Origin: JAMOQA01 sp964420365
GTDB lineage: Bacteria > Acidobacteriota > Polarisedimenticolia > J045
NCBI GenBank assembly: GCA_964420365.1
Contig: CAYQTA010000077.1
Coordinates: 1 to 64,000, forward strand
Direction of reading: 5' to 3'
Length of the DNA: 64,000 nt
Shown: piece after piece, positions 23,766 through 31,871 of the stretch
How positions within the stretch are numbered: the first letter of the stretch is position 1
How the letters are laid out: every line of letters begins with the position of its first letter
Notes under the pieces: generated by a model
Seen by the model: the letters and a program-made list of their open reading frames with translations, nothing else
What the model was told of the DNA's origin: nothing
The model's database searches: none
Translations under genes and position numbers: made by a program

Positions 23766-25055
23766 TTGAACGCCGAGCGCACGTCCCCCGGGAACTTCCT
23801 CGCCCGGGCCCAGTCTCCCGCCCTGGCCGGGGCGGCGATGGGGATCGGCATTCTCGTCGGCCTCGGGCTCCGCCTCGCCCCGCCCGGGCTCGCCTCCGGG
23901 CTGCTCGCGGCCTGCGACGTCGTGGCGGACGACGTGTTCCTCCGGCTGCTGAAGATGATCGTCGCGCCCCTGGTCCTTTTCTCGATCATGGCGGGCGTGG
24001 CGGGTGTCGCCGACCCGTCCCGCCTCGGGCGCCTCGGCGTGCGGACCTTCGCCTACTACGTCGTCACCAGCCTGCTGGCGATCCTGACCGGCCTCGTCCT
24101 GGTCAACGTCATCCGGCCGGGCAGCGGGGCGACGCTGCCACTCGCGGCCCCGGCCGAGCTTCCCTCGACGGGACCCGGGGGGCCCGGCGAACTGGTCTCC
24201 CGGGTGATCCCGGACAACGTCTTCGGCGCCCTGGTCCGGGCGGACATGCTCCAGCTGATCTTCTTCGCCCTTCTCGCGGGCGCCGCCCTCGCCACGCTGC
24301 CCGACCGCTGGCGGCGTCCCCTGGGGGAGGTCGTCGAGGGCGCCTTCCAGCTGATGACCCGCGTCGCCCAGCTGGTTCTCGTGCTCCTGCCCCCGGCCAT
24401 CGTCGCCCTGCTCGCCCGGGTGGTCGCCCGGAGCGATCCCGCCGCGTTCCGGGCCCTCGGTCTCTACGTGCTGACCGTCGTCCTCGCCCTGGCGTTCCAC
24501 GCCCTCGTCACCCTCCCGCTCGTCGCCCGTTTTCTCGCGGGGATCTCTCCCCTGCGCTGGGCACGGGCGGTGGCGCCCGCCCTCTTCACGGCGTTCTCGA
24601 CCTCGAGCTCGAGCGCGACCCTGCCGGTCACCCTCGAGTCGGTCGAGGAACGCGGCGGTGTGCCCAACGAGGTCAGCTCCTTCGTCCTGCCCCTCGGGGC
24701 AACGATCAACATGGACGGAACGGCCCTCTACGAGTGCGTCGCCGTGGTCTTCCTCGCCCAGCACTACGCGGGTGCGGCGGGCTACGAGCTGACCCTGGTC
24801 CGCCAGGCGATCGTGGTCGGCACGGCTCTCCTCGCCTCGATCGGGGCCGCCGGGATCCCCTCCGCCGGCCTCGTGATGATGACCATCATCCTGAAGGCCC
24901 TCGACCTGCCCCTCGAGGGAGCCCTGCTGCTGCTCGCGGTCGACCGTCCGCTCGACATGCTGCGCACCGCGACGAACGTCTGGTCCGACACGATCGGGGC
25001 GGCGACCATCGCGCGCCTCGAGGGAACGCCCGCACGCCCGCTCCCGGGCGACTGA
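23766..25055 (+). CDS. Dicarboxylate/amino acid:cation symporter (DAACS/SLC1 family)
   Basis: A 429-residue inner-membrane transporter with about eight helices and two re-entrant hairpins. Diagnostic motifs are the serine-rich hairpin FSTSSSSATLPVTLE, the helix 7 motif GATINMDGTALYE, hairpin 2 GAAGIPSAGLVMMTIIL, and the substrate-binding helix 8 AVDRPLDMLRTATNVWSDTI. In the family, the NMDGT motif and the aspartate of DRxxDMxRT bind sodium and aspartate/glutamate; an Arg at the DMLRT position suggests an acidic amino acid or dicarboxylate substrate. The TTG start at 23766 has GGAGGAG eight bases upstream. Single-gene unit, convergent with the NUDIX gene. Confidence 0.93.
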   Translation: MNAERTSPGNFLARAQSPALAGAAMGIGILVGLGLRLAPPGLASGLLAACDVVADDVFLRLLKMIVAPLVLFSIMAGVAGVADPSRLGRLGVRTFAYYVVTSLLAILTGLVLVNVIRPGSGATLPLAAPAELPSTGPGGPGELVSRVIPDNVFGALVRADMLQLIFFALLAGAALATLPDRWRRPLGEVVEGAFQLMTRVAQLVLVLLPPAIVALLARVVARSDPAAFRALGLYVLTVVLALAFHALVTLPLVARFLAGISPLRWARAVAPALFTAFSTSSSSATLPVTLESVEERGGVPNEVSSFVLPLGATINMDGTALYECVAVVFLAQHYAGAAGYELTLVRQAIVVGTALLASIGAAGIPSAGLVMMTIILKALDLPLEGALLLLAVDRPLDMLRTATNVWSDTIGAATIARLEGTPARPLPGD

Positions 25056-25061
25056 GCGGCC

Positions 25062-25598
25062 TCAGCGACGAACGCGGGCGAGGAGGATCGCGGCCACCGA
25101 CTTGGCATCCCGGATCTCTCCCCGGAGAACCATCTCCACCGCCTCGTCGAAGGGAACCTCGAGGACCTCGATCACCTCGTCGGGATCGAGGTGGCGGCTC
25201 CCGGCCGCGAGCCCGTGGGCCTCGTAGAGCCAGATCACCTCGTCGGTGAACCCCGGGGTGGTCAGGATCGAGCCCAGGGGAACCAGGCGCTCCGCCCGCC
25301 ACCCGGTCTCCTCCTCGACCTCCCGCAGGGCGCAGGCCTCCGGGGGCTCGCCGGGATCGAGCTTCCCCGCCGGGACCTCGTGGATGAACCCGCCCGCCGC
25401 GTGGCGGAACTGCCGGATCAGCACGACGCGGCCGTCCGGGAGAAAGGGGAGGACCGCCGCGGCTCCCGGGTGCCGGATGGTCTCGAGCACGGCCCGTTTC
25501 CCGCCCGGCAGCACGACCTCCTCCCGGTCCACCCTGATCAGCTTCCCCTCGAAGACACGCTCCGAGGAAACCACCCGGCCCTTGTCCTCCCCGTTCAC
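25062..25598 (-). CDS. NUDIX hydrolase (ADP-ribose pyrophosphatase-like)
   Basis: A 178-residue NUDIX enzyme. The NUDIX box is intact: GKLDPGEPPEACALREVEEETGW (G-x5-E-x7-REVxEExGW), and the preceding RQFRHAAGGFIHEVPAG matches the ADP-ribose/nucleotide-sugar pyrophosphatase subgroup, which has arginine and glutamate ligands there. It would hydrolyse ADP-ribose-type compounds to AMP and sugar phosphate in the cytoplasm. GTG 25598 is preceded by GGGGAGGAGG and overlaps the stop of the HAD gene as GTGA, so the two are coupled. Confidence 0.92.
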   Translation of the reverse strand: MNGEDKGRVVSSERVFEGKLIRVDREEVVLPGGKRAVLETIRHPGAAAVLPFLPDGRVVLIRQFRHAAGGFIHEVPAGKLDPGEPPEACALREVEEETGWRAERLVPLGSILTTPGFTDEVIWLYEAHGLAAGSRHLDPDEVIEVLEVPFDEAVEMVLRGEIRDAKSVAAILLARVRR

Positions 25599-26302
25599 CG
25601 CTGCCTCCTCCCCGGCGGACAGTCCGCCGCCCCGGGAAACCACGGCAGGAGAGCGGTCAGCGGACCCGACTCGATCACCAGGTCGGCCGCCGCCCGTACC
25701 CGCTCGTCCTTCGGGTGGAAGGCGATCGCCGTCCCGACCCGCTCGAAGGCGGCCAGGTCGTTCCAGTGGTCGCCGACGAACGCGCACCGCCGCGGCGAGA
25801 GCCCCATCTCCCGGGCGATCATCTCGACCGCTTCGCCCTTGCCGTCCACGTCCCACGGGGTGGCCTGCCACCCGGTGATCCGCCCGTCGGGGCCGAACTC
25901 GACCCGGTTGGTGAGGACCCGGTCGAACGGCAACCCGGGCAGGAGCGTCTCGATCACCACGTCCAGCGTGCCGGAGATCACGGCGAGCCGGTAGCCGCGG
26001 CGGTGAAGCTCGACGACGGTCTCGCGGGCCCCCGGGGCCGGGGCGAGCTCCCGGCGGATCACCCGCACGATGTCGTCCCGCCGGACGTCCCGTTCCATCC
26101 AGTCGCCCACGTCGAGGGCGACCCAGTCCGCGTAGGCGAGCTCTCCCGCGAGGAACCGCCGGAACCGCTCCTCGTTCCGCGCGTCGTCCCCGAGGAATGC
26201 GCGGTTCAGAACCTGCCAGACGGTCTGTTCCTCCGGGTGATGGACGAGGGTTCCGTCCACGTCGAAGAAAACCGCACAGGCGTCGACCACTCGCGTCAGC
26301 AT
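25595..26302 (-). CDS. HAD-IB family phosphatase (SerB-like)
   Basis: A 235-residue haloacid-dehalogenase-type phosphatase. Motif I is FFDVDGTLV (nucleophile D14, acid D16), motif II is AVISGTLD, motif III is the lysine of VDGKGEAVEMI, and motif IV is VGDHWNDLAAF. The large helical cap between motifs I and II (RFLAGELAYADWVALDVGDW) fits the phosphoserine-phosphatase/HAD-IB subgroup. Substrate may be phosphoserine or another small phosphomonoester; no serA or serC is nearby. The ATG at 26302 has GGGGAG seven bases upstream. It is the first gene of a two-gene unit with the NUDIX hydrolase. Confidence 0.88.
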   Translation of the reverse strand: MLTRVVDACAVFFDVDGTLVHHPEEQTVWQVLNRAFLGDDARNEERFRRFLAGELAYADWVALDVGDWMERDVRRDDIVRVIRRELAPAPGARETVVELHRRGYRLAVISGTLDVVIETLLPGLPFDRVLTNRVEFGPDGRITGWQATPWDVDGKGEAVEMIAREMGLSPRRCAFVGDHWNDLAAFERVGTAIAFHPKDERVRAAADLVIESGPLTALLPWFPGAADCPPGRRQR

Positions 26303-26336
26303 GCCATCTCCCCGGGGCCGGCGTCCCGGCCGGCAG

Positions 26337-26342
26337 ATTGTG
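26337..26342 (-). promoter_or_regulatory. Candidate extended -10 for the HAD-NUDIX unit
   Basis: On the minus strand CACAAT is preceded by TGC (extended -10), about 35 bases upstream of the HAD start. No good -35 is visible. Confidence 0.3.
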
Positions 26343-26370
26343 GCACGGGCGCCGACCGGCCGCCGCCTCG

Positions 26371-26400
26371 TTGACCCCCGGGGGATCCGTCTGGTATCGT
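26371..26400 (+). promoter_or_regulatory. Predicted promoter of the ParA-CBM48 unit
   Basis: TTGACC at 26371-26376 and TATCGT at 26395-26400 are separated by 18 bases. The predicted leader before the GTG at 26530 is about 123 bases long, with no further gene in it. Confidence 0.6.
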
Positions 26401-26529
26401 CCGGATCCGGAGGGCGTTCATGCCGTCCATGGTCTCGGAGAGCTCGTCCCCCCGTCCCGGCGCCCCGTCCCGCGTCTCCGCCGCGGCGTCGGCCCATCCC
26501 CACCGATCCGGGAGACCCAGGAGGGAACC

Positions 26530-27669
26530 GTGAGCATCGTCGTCGCCCTGGCCAACCAGAAGGGAGGCTGCGGGAAGACCACGTCCGCCATTCACCTGGC
26601 GGCCGCCTTCGCCCGGCGGGGACTGCGCGTCCTGCTGGTCGACCTGGATGCCCAGGGGCACGCCACCCTGGGCCTCGGCGTCCGCGTACCGCCGGACCGT
26701 CCCTCCCTCTCGGAGATCCTGTCCCACACGCCCCTCACCGGGCTCGGCCCGGGCATCGAGCAGGCGATCGTCGCGGCGCGTCCCGGTATCGACATCGTAC
26801 CGGCCAACCTCGGGCTGGCCGGCCTCGAGATCAAGCTGGCCGCGGTGCCCGGCAAGGAGGAACGGCTTTCCGAGCACCTCGCCCAGGTCCGCCGGGGCTG
26901 GGACGTCATCCTCCTCGACTGCCCTCCCAACCTGGGGCTCCTGACCGTGAACGCGATCACCGCGTCCCACGAGGTCCTCGTGCCCTTCGACGCGACGCCG
27001 TTCGGCCTGCACGGGGTCGGGCGGGTCCTGGCCACCCTGGAACTCGTCGAGCGGCACACCCGGCACCGCGCCAGGGCCCGCGCCTTCGCCACCCTCTGGA
27101 ACGCCCGGGACTGGCACGCACGGGTCCTGGTCGAGCGGTTCCGCGAGGAGCACCCGGGCCTGGTCCTCGAGCCGCCGGTCCGCCGCAGCGTCCTGTTTCC
27201 CCGCGCCGCGGCGCGGGGACGCACGGTCGCCGAGCTGAACCCGCGGGCCGGTGGCTGGAAGGATTACCTGGCCCTGGCCGACGTGCTCGCGGAGGCGTGG
27301 GCCGAGCACCTCGGGGCGGCGGCGTCGGCCTTCTCCGGCCTCCGGGTCGTTCCCGGCGGGGTCGCGTTCGGCCACCCGGACCTCCCCCCCGAGCGGATCC
27401 GGATCGCCGGCGACTTCAACGACTGGCAGCCGGACGCGGGCGTCGAGCTGCGGCGGGACCGGGACGGTTCCTGGGAGAAGTTCCTGCCGGTCCCCCCGGG
27501 AACGTACGAGTACAAGTTCATCCTGGACGGGGAATGGATCCCCGACCCGGCCAATCCCCGGGTCCGTGTGAGTCGCCTCGGCACCCAGAACTCCCTCGTC
27601 GACGTTCCGCCGCCGCTGCCGGCCGAGCCGGCCGCGGTCCGTCCGGCGCCCCGTCCCGACCATCCGTGA
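26530..27669 (+). CDS. ParA/MinD-type ATPase fused to a glycogen-binding (CBM48/AMPK-beta) domain
   Basis: A 379-residue two-domain protein. Residues 1-255 are a ParA/Soj ATPase: deviant Walker A K11-GGCG-K16-TT with the signature lysine, Walker A' LLVDLDAQGHATLGLG, Walker B VILLDCPPNLGLLTVNAI, and the C-terminal ELNPRAGGWKDYLALADVLA. Residues about 268-358 are an early-set glycogen-binding module like that of AMPK beta: GDFNDW299QPD, YEYK329FILDGEW336IPDP and GTQN354SL, so the two tryptophans, the lysine and the asparagine that contact glucan in AMPK beta are all kept. This suggests ATP-driven positioning or partitioning of a glycogen body on the nucleoid; that role is inferred. GTG 26530 has AGGAGGG upstream. 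The next gene is GTGA-coupled. Confidence 0.9.
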   Translation: MSIVVALANQKGGCGKTTSAIHLAAAFARRGLRVLLVDLDAQGHATLGLGVRVPPDRPSLSEILSHTPLTGLGPGIEQAIVAARPGIDIVPANLGLAGLEIKLAAVPGKEERLSEHLAQVRRGWDVILLDCPPNLGLLTVNAITASHEVLVPFDATPFGLHGVGRVLATLELVERHTRHRARARAFATLWNARDWHARVLVERFREEHPGLVLEPPVRRSVLFPRAAARGRTVAELNPRAGGWKDYLALADVLAEAWAEHLGAAASAFSGLRVVPGGVAFGHPDLPPERIRIAGDFNDWQPDAGVELRRDRDGSWEKFLPVPPGTYEYKFILDGEWIPDPANPRVRVSRLGTQNSLVDVPPPLPAEPAAVRPAPRPDHP

Positions 27670-28316
27670 ACCTCTCCGAGCGGGACCGGCGCGACCTCGA
27701 GGAGCTGGCCGGGATCTTCCTTTCCCCCGCGCCCACCTCGCCGGGTGCGGCGACCACCCCGGCGCCGGCTCCCGCGGCGGGCCTCTGCCTGCTGACATCC
27801 CTCGACGGGGGCGATGAACCGCGCCCCGCACTCCTCCGCGCCGCGCGGGACGTCGCGCGCCCCCTGCCCCTCCCGTCCGGGAAACCCGGCGCCGTCCATC
27901 CCCTCCTCCGTGCCAGGACCGGCCCCCGGCGGGTGCTCATCGACGGTCCCGGCGTGATGCCGGTCCCCTCCACCGACGGGCCGGTGCTCCGGTGGGGCCT
28001 GGCCGCCACGTCCCGGATCCTGGCCTGGTTCCCCGCACGGACCGGTCTCCTGCGCGGGGTCGAGGACTTCCTGCTCGTCCTTCACGAGGCCTGCCCGGGA
28101 CCGGAACTCGGCTGGCTCCGGGCGCCCGACCTTCCGCCCGCACCGATCGAGGCGGTGCTCGCGTCCTGGCGACCCGGGGTTCCCGGGGCGCGGGCGGTCG
28201 CTCTCGGCACCTGGCAGCCCGGGGAGGAGTTCCCCCCGGCAGCGCGGGAGTTCCTGGTGACCGCGCCCCCCGCTCGGCTCGCGCCCCCGGTTCACACGCC
28301 GCGCCAGGCGACGTAG
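27666..28316 (+). CDS. Unrecognised protein coupled to the ParA-CBM48 gene
   Basis: Not recognised. A 216-residue protein whose GTG start overlaps the ParA-CBM48 stop as GTGA, so translation is coupled and a functional partnership is likely. It begins VNLSERDRRDLEELAGIFLS, a charged helix that could be an interaction segment, followed by a Pro/Ala-rich linker (residues about 21-45) and a compact domain (residues about 46-205) with RRVLIDGPGVMPVPSTDGP, TGLLRGVEDFLLVLHEACPG and alternating hydrophobic segments. No P-loop, signal peptide or membrane helix. By position it could be the ParB-, McdB- or MinE-like cargo adaptor or ATPase regulator. Its last 25 bases overlap the opposite-strand DUF2752 gene. 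Confidence 0.75.
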   Translation: MNLSERDRRDLEELAGIFLSPAPTSPGAATTPAPAPAAGLCLLTSLDGGDEPRPALLRAARDVARPLPLPSGKPGAVHPLLRARTGPRRVLIDGPGVMPVPSTDGPVLRWGLAATSRILAWFPARTGLLRGVEDFLLVLHEACPGPELGWLRAPDLPPAPIEAVLASWRPGVPGARAVALGTWQPGEEFPPAAREFLVTAPPARLAPPVHTPRQAT

Positions 28317-28777
28317 GCCCAGTCCAGGGCGAGCAGCACCGCGAAGGCCGCGGCCGCAATCCACCGGGCCCGGGCGGAGCCGAAACCGATCCGCCACCGG
28401 GGAAGGCGGAAGAGCCACTGGACGGCCGCCACCGGGGTCCAGGCAAGGAACGCGAGGAGGCCAGCGGCCACCAGCGGGTTCCACGCGAGCGCCTCGCCGA
28501 CGTGCCCGCGCGCCAGCGCGAGCAGCAGGCGCGTCGTCCCGCAGGTGAGACAGGGGTGACCGGTCAGGCGATGGAACGTGCAGGGGGGAAGGAGCCGCAC
28601 CAGCGGTTCGAGGGGCAGGAACGCCAGCACGAGCACCACGAGCAGGCCGACCGTGGTGATCGCCACCTCCAGGTCGGCCGTCGGGTGGTCCGGCGGGAAG
28701 GCACGCAACACCAGGGGGCCCACCCGCCGGACCCGGAGGGGTTCGTTCCGTCCCCGGTCTTCAGTCACCCCGTCCAC
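28292..28777 (-). CDS. DUF2752 membrane protein
   Basis: A 161-residue protein with the DUF2752 signature: a first helix ending in LPPCTFHRLTGHPCLTCGTTRLLLALARGH followed by EALAWNPL and two more helices. The Cys-x2-Cys-Gly element and the Asn-Pro pair are the family marks; its function is unknown. The start is taken as GTG 28777, which overlaps the end of the AsmA-like gene by 17 bases; a second in-frame GTG at 28768 is an equal alternative. It lies downstream of, and probably in one operon with, the AsmA-like gene. Confidence 0.8.
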   Translation of the reverse strand: MDGVTEDRGRNEPLRVRRVGPLVLRAFPPDHPTADLEVAITTVGLLVVLVLAFLPLEPLVRLLPPCTFHRLTGHPCLTCGTTRLLLALARGHVGEALAWNPLVAAGLLAFLAWTPVAAVQWLFRLPRWRIGFGSARARWIAAAAFAVLLALDWAYVAWRGV

Positions 28778-30770
28778 CGAGGAGCCCGTCGAGGACCCCC
28801 TCGAGCTTCCCGTCCTTGCCGAGCTTCTTCTCGAGTTTCCGCCGCAGCTTCCGCTCGAGGTCCTTCTTCCGGTCTCCGCCCAGGGCCTTCCCGAGGTCCG
28901 GCGAGAAGGACGGGGAGAGGAGCGGTCCCTCGACCCGGAGCGGGATCACCAGGGGCCCGCCCCGCTGCTTGAGCGGCTTCAGCCAGGGCCACCTGGCGAC
29001 GAGCTGCTTCGCGCGCGCCCGGGCCACGCGCAGCGAAAGGTCGAGGCTGACCCTGCCCTCCACCGGCAGCAGGGAGCCTTCCCCCGAGGCCACCAGGTCT
29101 CCCGCGGCCAGCTCGAACGAGGGGATCTTCCACCGGGTTCCGCCGAGGGAGAGACGCAGGGAGGCCCGGTCGACGACGACCCGGGTGCCCGCCTCCTCGA
29201 CGGGCCTCGCGCTCCCCCCGGCCCCGAGCGCCTTCGAGCCACCCAGGGCACCGGCGAGTCCCCCGAGCGGCCCCTTCCCGGCCTCCGCGAACCGGGACAG
29301 GAGGCTCTCCTCGAGGTTCCACCCGGGCAGGCCCCACCCCTCGCCCGTCACCGTGATTCCCCCCCGCAGGGCGGCGAGATCCAGGGATTCCCGCGAGAGG
29401 TCGAGCCCGATGTCCACGTCCAGGTCGGCGCGACCCGACACTCCGCTGGCGGCCGTCGGCGAGGCGAGGGCGGCGAGGCCGGCCAGGTCCACGCCGACCG
29501 CCCGGCCCTGCACGGTCAGCCGGCCGGGGGGCGCGACCGGGTCGAGCACGACCCGCCCCCGGAACCGGCCACCGGCCACCCTGGCGACCAGCGGATCGAT
29601 CCGCAGTACGCCCCGGCGGACCCGGAAGGGCGCCTCGACTTCCTCGAGGGGGGGCAGCATCTCGTGGACCCGGACCCGCGCCGCCGTGGCCCGCCCTTCC
29701 GCGGACCAGGAGAGCTCGCCTCCCTCCGGGCGGCGGATACCGACGCCGAGCCGGACGATGCCGGGAGGCTCGACCTTGATCGGGAGCGGAAACGCGGCCC
29801 GTGCGACCCGGAGGGCGTCGGCCAGGGGAACATCCACCGCCTCGAGGCCGAGCTCCGTCGCGGGCAGCAGCGGGCCGGTACCCCTCAGGACGAAGCCGTC
29901 CGCCGTGACCCGGAGCCGGTCGAGCGCCAGGGCCTCCCCCGCCTTCGCCAGCTCGAACTCCACGTCCACCTGGTCGAGCGGCGTCTCGCCGGCCAGCAGC
30001 AGGATCCCGCGCCCGTGGAGAACCCCTCGAACCACGAGCTGCGGCGTGATCGTGACCTCGCCCGACAGCTTCCCCCCGCCGTGGAGCAGGCCCGGCCCGA
30101 GGAGGGGAAGGAGCACCTCCGTCGCCACGTCCTCGAGCTCCAGGGTCACGTCGTCCCCGAGGGCGCCGAGCCAGTTCAGCCGGCCCCGGTCCCCGCCGAG
30201 GAGCGCCGTCCCCCACAGCCGCCCGGTCGCCGGGGTGACCACCGCCGAGACCTCCTCGAGGCGCACGAGGTCCCGCCCGTCTTCCCGGACGACGAGGGAG
30301 CCGCCCTTGACCCGGACCTCGTCGACCTGGATGTCGTACCCGGGTCCCTCCGCCTTCACCGCTCCCTCCGGCGGGCCGGCCCCGGCGGCCAGCGCGGGAA
30401 GGACGAACCCGTCCTCCGCCCGGGCCAGGACCACCTCCGGCCGGAGAACGTCGATGTCCCGGACGACGAGCCGGCCCCGCAGCAGCGGGAGGAACTCGGC
30501 CCGGGCCGCGATGCGCTCGATCTCGATGCGGGTCCGGTCCCGCGGATCGTGGACGACCACGGGGCCCAGGACGACGGCCGGGCCGCCCCAGAGGGAGACG
30601 CCGATCTCGCCGAGCTCCACCGGCCAGCCGAGCCTCTCCCTGGCCAGCGCCTCGAGCCGGGGCCGGTAGCGTTCCACGTCGAGGAGGCGCGGCAGCACGA
30701 TGACCGCCACCGCGACGAGCAGGACCAGCAGGACGACCAGGCCGACCAGGATCTTCCGTCCGCGCGTCAT
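28761..30770 (-). CDS. AsmA-like envelope protein
   Basis: A 669-residue protein with one N-terminal membrane helix (residues about 7-27, ILVGLVVLLVLLVAVAVIVL) followed by a long repeated beta-rich region. The N-terminus LDVERYRPRLEALARERLGW and VRDIDVLRPEVVLARAEDG is characteristic of AsmA-family proteins, which in diderms act as bridge-like lipid transporters or influence outer-membrane assembly. Repeated R-G-x-L/V-x-V segments (RGRLVVRDI, GRADLDVDIG) continue through to a charged Lys/Arg/Leu-rich C-terminus. ATG 30770 was chosen over an upstream start because GGGAGGTATCG precedes it. Periplasm-facing, anchored in the inner membrane. Confidence 0.87.
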   Translation of the reverse strand: MTRGRKILVGLVVLLVLLVAVAVIVLPRLLDVERYRPRLEALARERLGWPVELGEIGVSLWGGPAVVLGPVVVHDPRDRTRIEIERIAARAEFLPLLRGRLVVRDIDVLRPEVVLARAEDGFVLPALAAGAGPPEGAVKAEGPGYDIQVDEVRVKGGSLVVREDGRDLVRLEEVSAVVTPATGRLWGTALLGGDRGRLNWLGALGDDVTLELEDVATEVLLPLLGPGLLHGGGKLSGEVTITPQLVVRGVLHGRGILLLAGETPLDQVDVEFELAKAGEALALDRLRVTADGFVLRGTGPLLPATELGLEAVDVPLADALRVARAAFPLPIKVEPPGIVRLGVGIRRPEGGELSWSAEGRATAARVRVHEMLPPLEEVEAPFRVRRGVLRIDPLVARVAGGRFRGRVVLDPVAPPGRLTVQGRAVGVDLAGLAALASPTAASGVSGRADLDVDIGLDLSRESLDLAALRGGITVTGEGWGLPGWNLEESLLSRFAEAGKGPLGGLAGALGGSKALGAGGSARPVEEAGTRVVVDRASLRLSLGGTRWKIPSFELAAGDLVASGEGSLLPVEGRVSLDLSLRVARARAKQLVARWPWLKPLKQRGGPLVIPLRVEGPLLSPSFSPDLGKALGGDRKKDLERKLRRKLEKKLGKDGKLEGVLDGLLGGRGD

Positions 30771-30810
30771 CGATACCTCCCGGGGCGGCCCGCCGCTTCC
30801 GCCCGGTCCC

Positions 30811-30816
30811 ATGATA
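30811..30816 (-). promoter_or_regulatory. Predicted -10 element of the AsmA/DUF2752 unit
   Basis: TATCAT on the minus strand, close to the consensus, lies 41 bases upstream of the ATG. No good -35 is seen. Confidence 0.4.
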
Positions 30817-30846
30817 GGGCGACCGGCCGATTCCGCCCGCGCGGCG

Positions 30847-31611
30847 TCAGGACTGGATCGCGGCGACCAGGGCCGGCACGACGGTCCCGGCCGGTCCGCC
30901 GAGGAACACGTCGGTCACCGTTCCGGTGTAGCGGGTCGGCTCCAGGTTGACCTCGACGATCCGCGCGCCGTGGGAGCACGCCAGGTCGGGCAGGCTTCCC
31001 GCCGGGTGGATCTCGCCGGTCGTCCCGACGACGAGCCACGCATCGGCCTCCCGTGTCTCCGCGAGGGCCGCCGCCATCGCCCCGTCCGGCAGCGGCTCGC
31101 CGAAGAACACGAAGTCCGGCTTCAGCACGTCCCCGCAACGGGCACAGCGGGGCGGGAGCCGTTCGAGCAGCTCTTCCCCGGCGGGGAACCGCGCCCCGCA
31201 GGCCGGGCAGACGAGCTGCCGCGAGTTCCCGTGCAACTCGATGACGCGGCGGCTCCCGGCACGCCGGTGAAGGTCGTCGATGTTCTGGGTGATCACGCCG
31301 GCAAGAGCGCCGGCGCGCTCCATCCGGGCCAGCGCCTCGTGGGCCGCGTTCGGCCGGGCGTCCCGGAAGTGCCCGTAGAAGAGGTCCCGGATCAGCGGCC
31401 AGCACTCCCCGGGCGCGGCACGGAACCGGTCGATGTCGAGGAGGGAGGGGTCCACCCGGGACCACAGGCCGTCCGGGCCCCGGAAGGGCGGGATCCCGCT
31501 CTCGACGGAGATGCCGGCCCCCGTGAACGCGACCGCCCGGCGGGCGCCGCGCAGGATCTCCGCGGCGCGGGCCAGGGCTTCCTCGTCGAACCGCGTGTCC
31601 CCCTTCTCCAT
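30847..31611 (-). CDS. Sirtuin (NAD-dependent protein deacylase, SIR2 family)
   Basis: A 254-residue class U/III-type sirtuin. Visible are the NAD-binding GAGISVESGIPPFRG (residues 31-45), TQNIDDLH (108-115), the catalytic histidine H127 in ELHGN, the zinc cysteines C135/C138/C156/C159, DFVFFGE and VVGTTG followed by EVNLEPT. It removes acyl groups from lysines using NAD. The absence of the Ala-x-Tyr-x-x-Arg desuccinylase motif in the region after PFRG (here PDGLWSRVDP) favours deacetylase activity, but this is inference. ATG 31611 has GGGAGGAGG upstream. It is divergent from the tRNA-His/hisS locus. Confidence 0.95.
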   Translation of the reverse strand: MEKGDTRFDEEALARAAEILRGARRAVAFTGAGISVESGIPPFRGPDGLWSRVDPSLLDIDRFRAAPGECWPLIRDLFYGHFRDARPNAAHEALARMERAGALAGVITQNIDDLHRRAGSRRVIELHGNSRQLVCPACGARFPAGEELLERLPPRCARCGDVLKPDFVFFGEPLPDGAMAAALAETREADAWLVVGTTGEIHPAGSLPDLACSHGARIVEVNLEPTRYTGTVTDVFLGGPAGTVVPALVAAIQS

Positions 31612-31678
31612 CGAATCGCCTCCTCCCGGGAAGGGTACCGCGAGCGGGGCCGGGGATGCGCGCCCGGCGACCTTCCCG

Positions 31679-31684
31679 TAGAAT
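31679..31684 (+). promoter_or_regulatory. Predicted -10 element of tRNA-His
   Basis: TAGAAT lies 11 bases before the first base of the mature tRNA, a typical distance for a tRNA promoter. The -35 is not recognisable. Confidence 0.5.
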
Positions 31685-31695
31685 GCGCCGCGCGT

Positions 31696-31772
31696 GCAGC
31701 CGTAGCTCAGCTGGCAAGAGCGCCTGACTGTGGATCAGGAGGTCCTGGGTTCAAATCCCAGCGGCTGTACCA
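31696..31772 (+). tRNA. tRNA-His (GTG) lacking encoded G-1, with A73
   Basis: A 77-base tRNA with encoded CCA (31770-31772). The anticodon loop CTGTGGA in the stem CCTGA/TCAGG gives anticodon GTG. The D arm GCTC-AGCTGGCAA-GAGC and T arm CTGGG-TTCAAAT-CCCAG are perfect. The acceptor G1CAGCCG pairs with CGGCTGT (G1:U72 wobble). The base before G1 is T and the discriminator (31769) is A, not the G-1:C73 pair of nearly all bacterial tRNA-His. It lies 99 bases upstream of hisS, on the same strand. Confidence 0.95.
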
Positions 31773-31871
31773 GTTCGCCCCATCACCGCCACCAGGCGGG
31801 GCGGGCCGGGCCCCCGCGGCACCCGGGGACCTCTCTCCGGCGCCGCCCCGGTCCCCCCGGAGGGGGGTCCC

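Noticed and set aside
31773..31871. Terminator between tRNA-His and hisS
   Set aside because: Short G/C-rich inverted repeats exist, but none is convincing and there is no T-tract; read-through co-transcription of the tRNA and hisS is possible.
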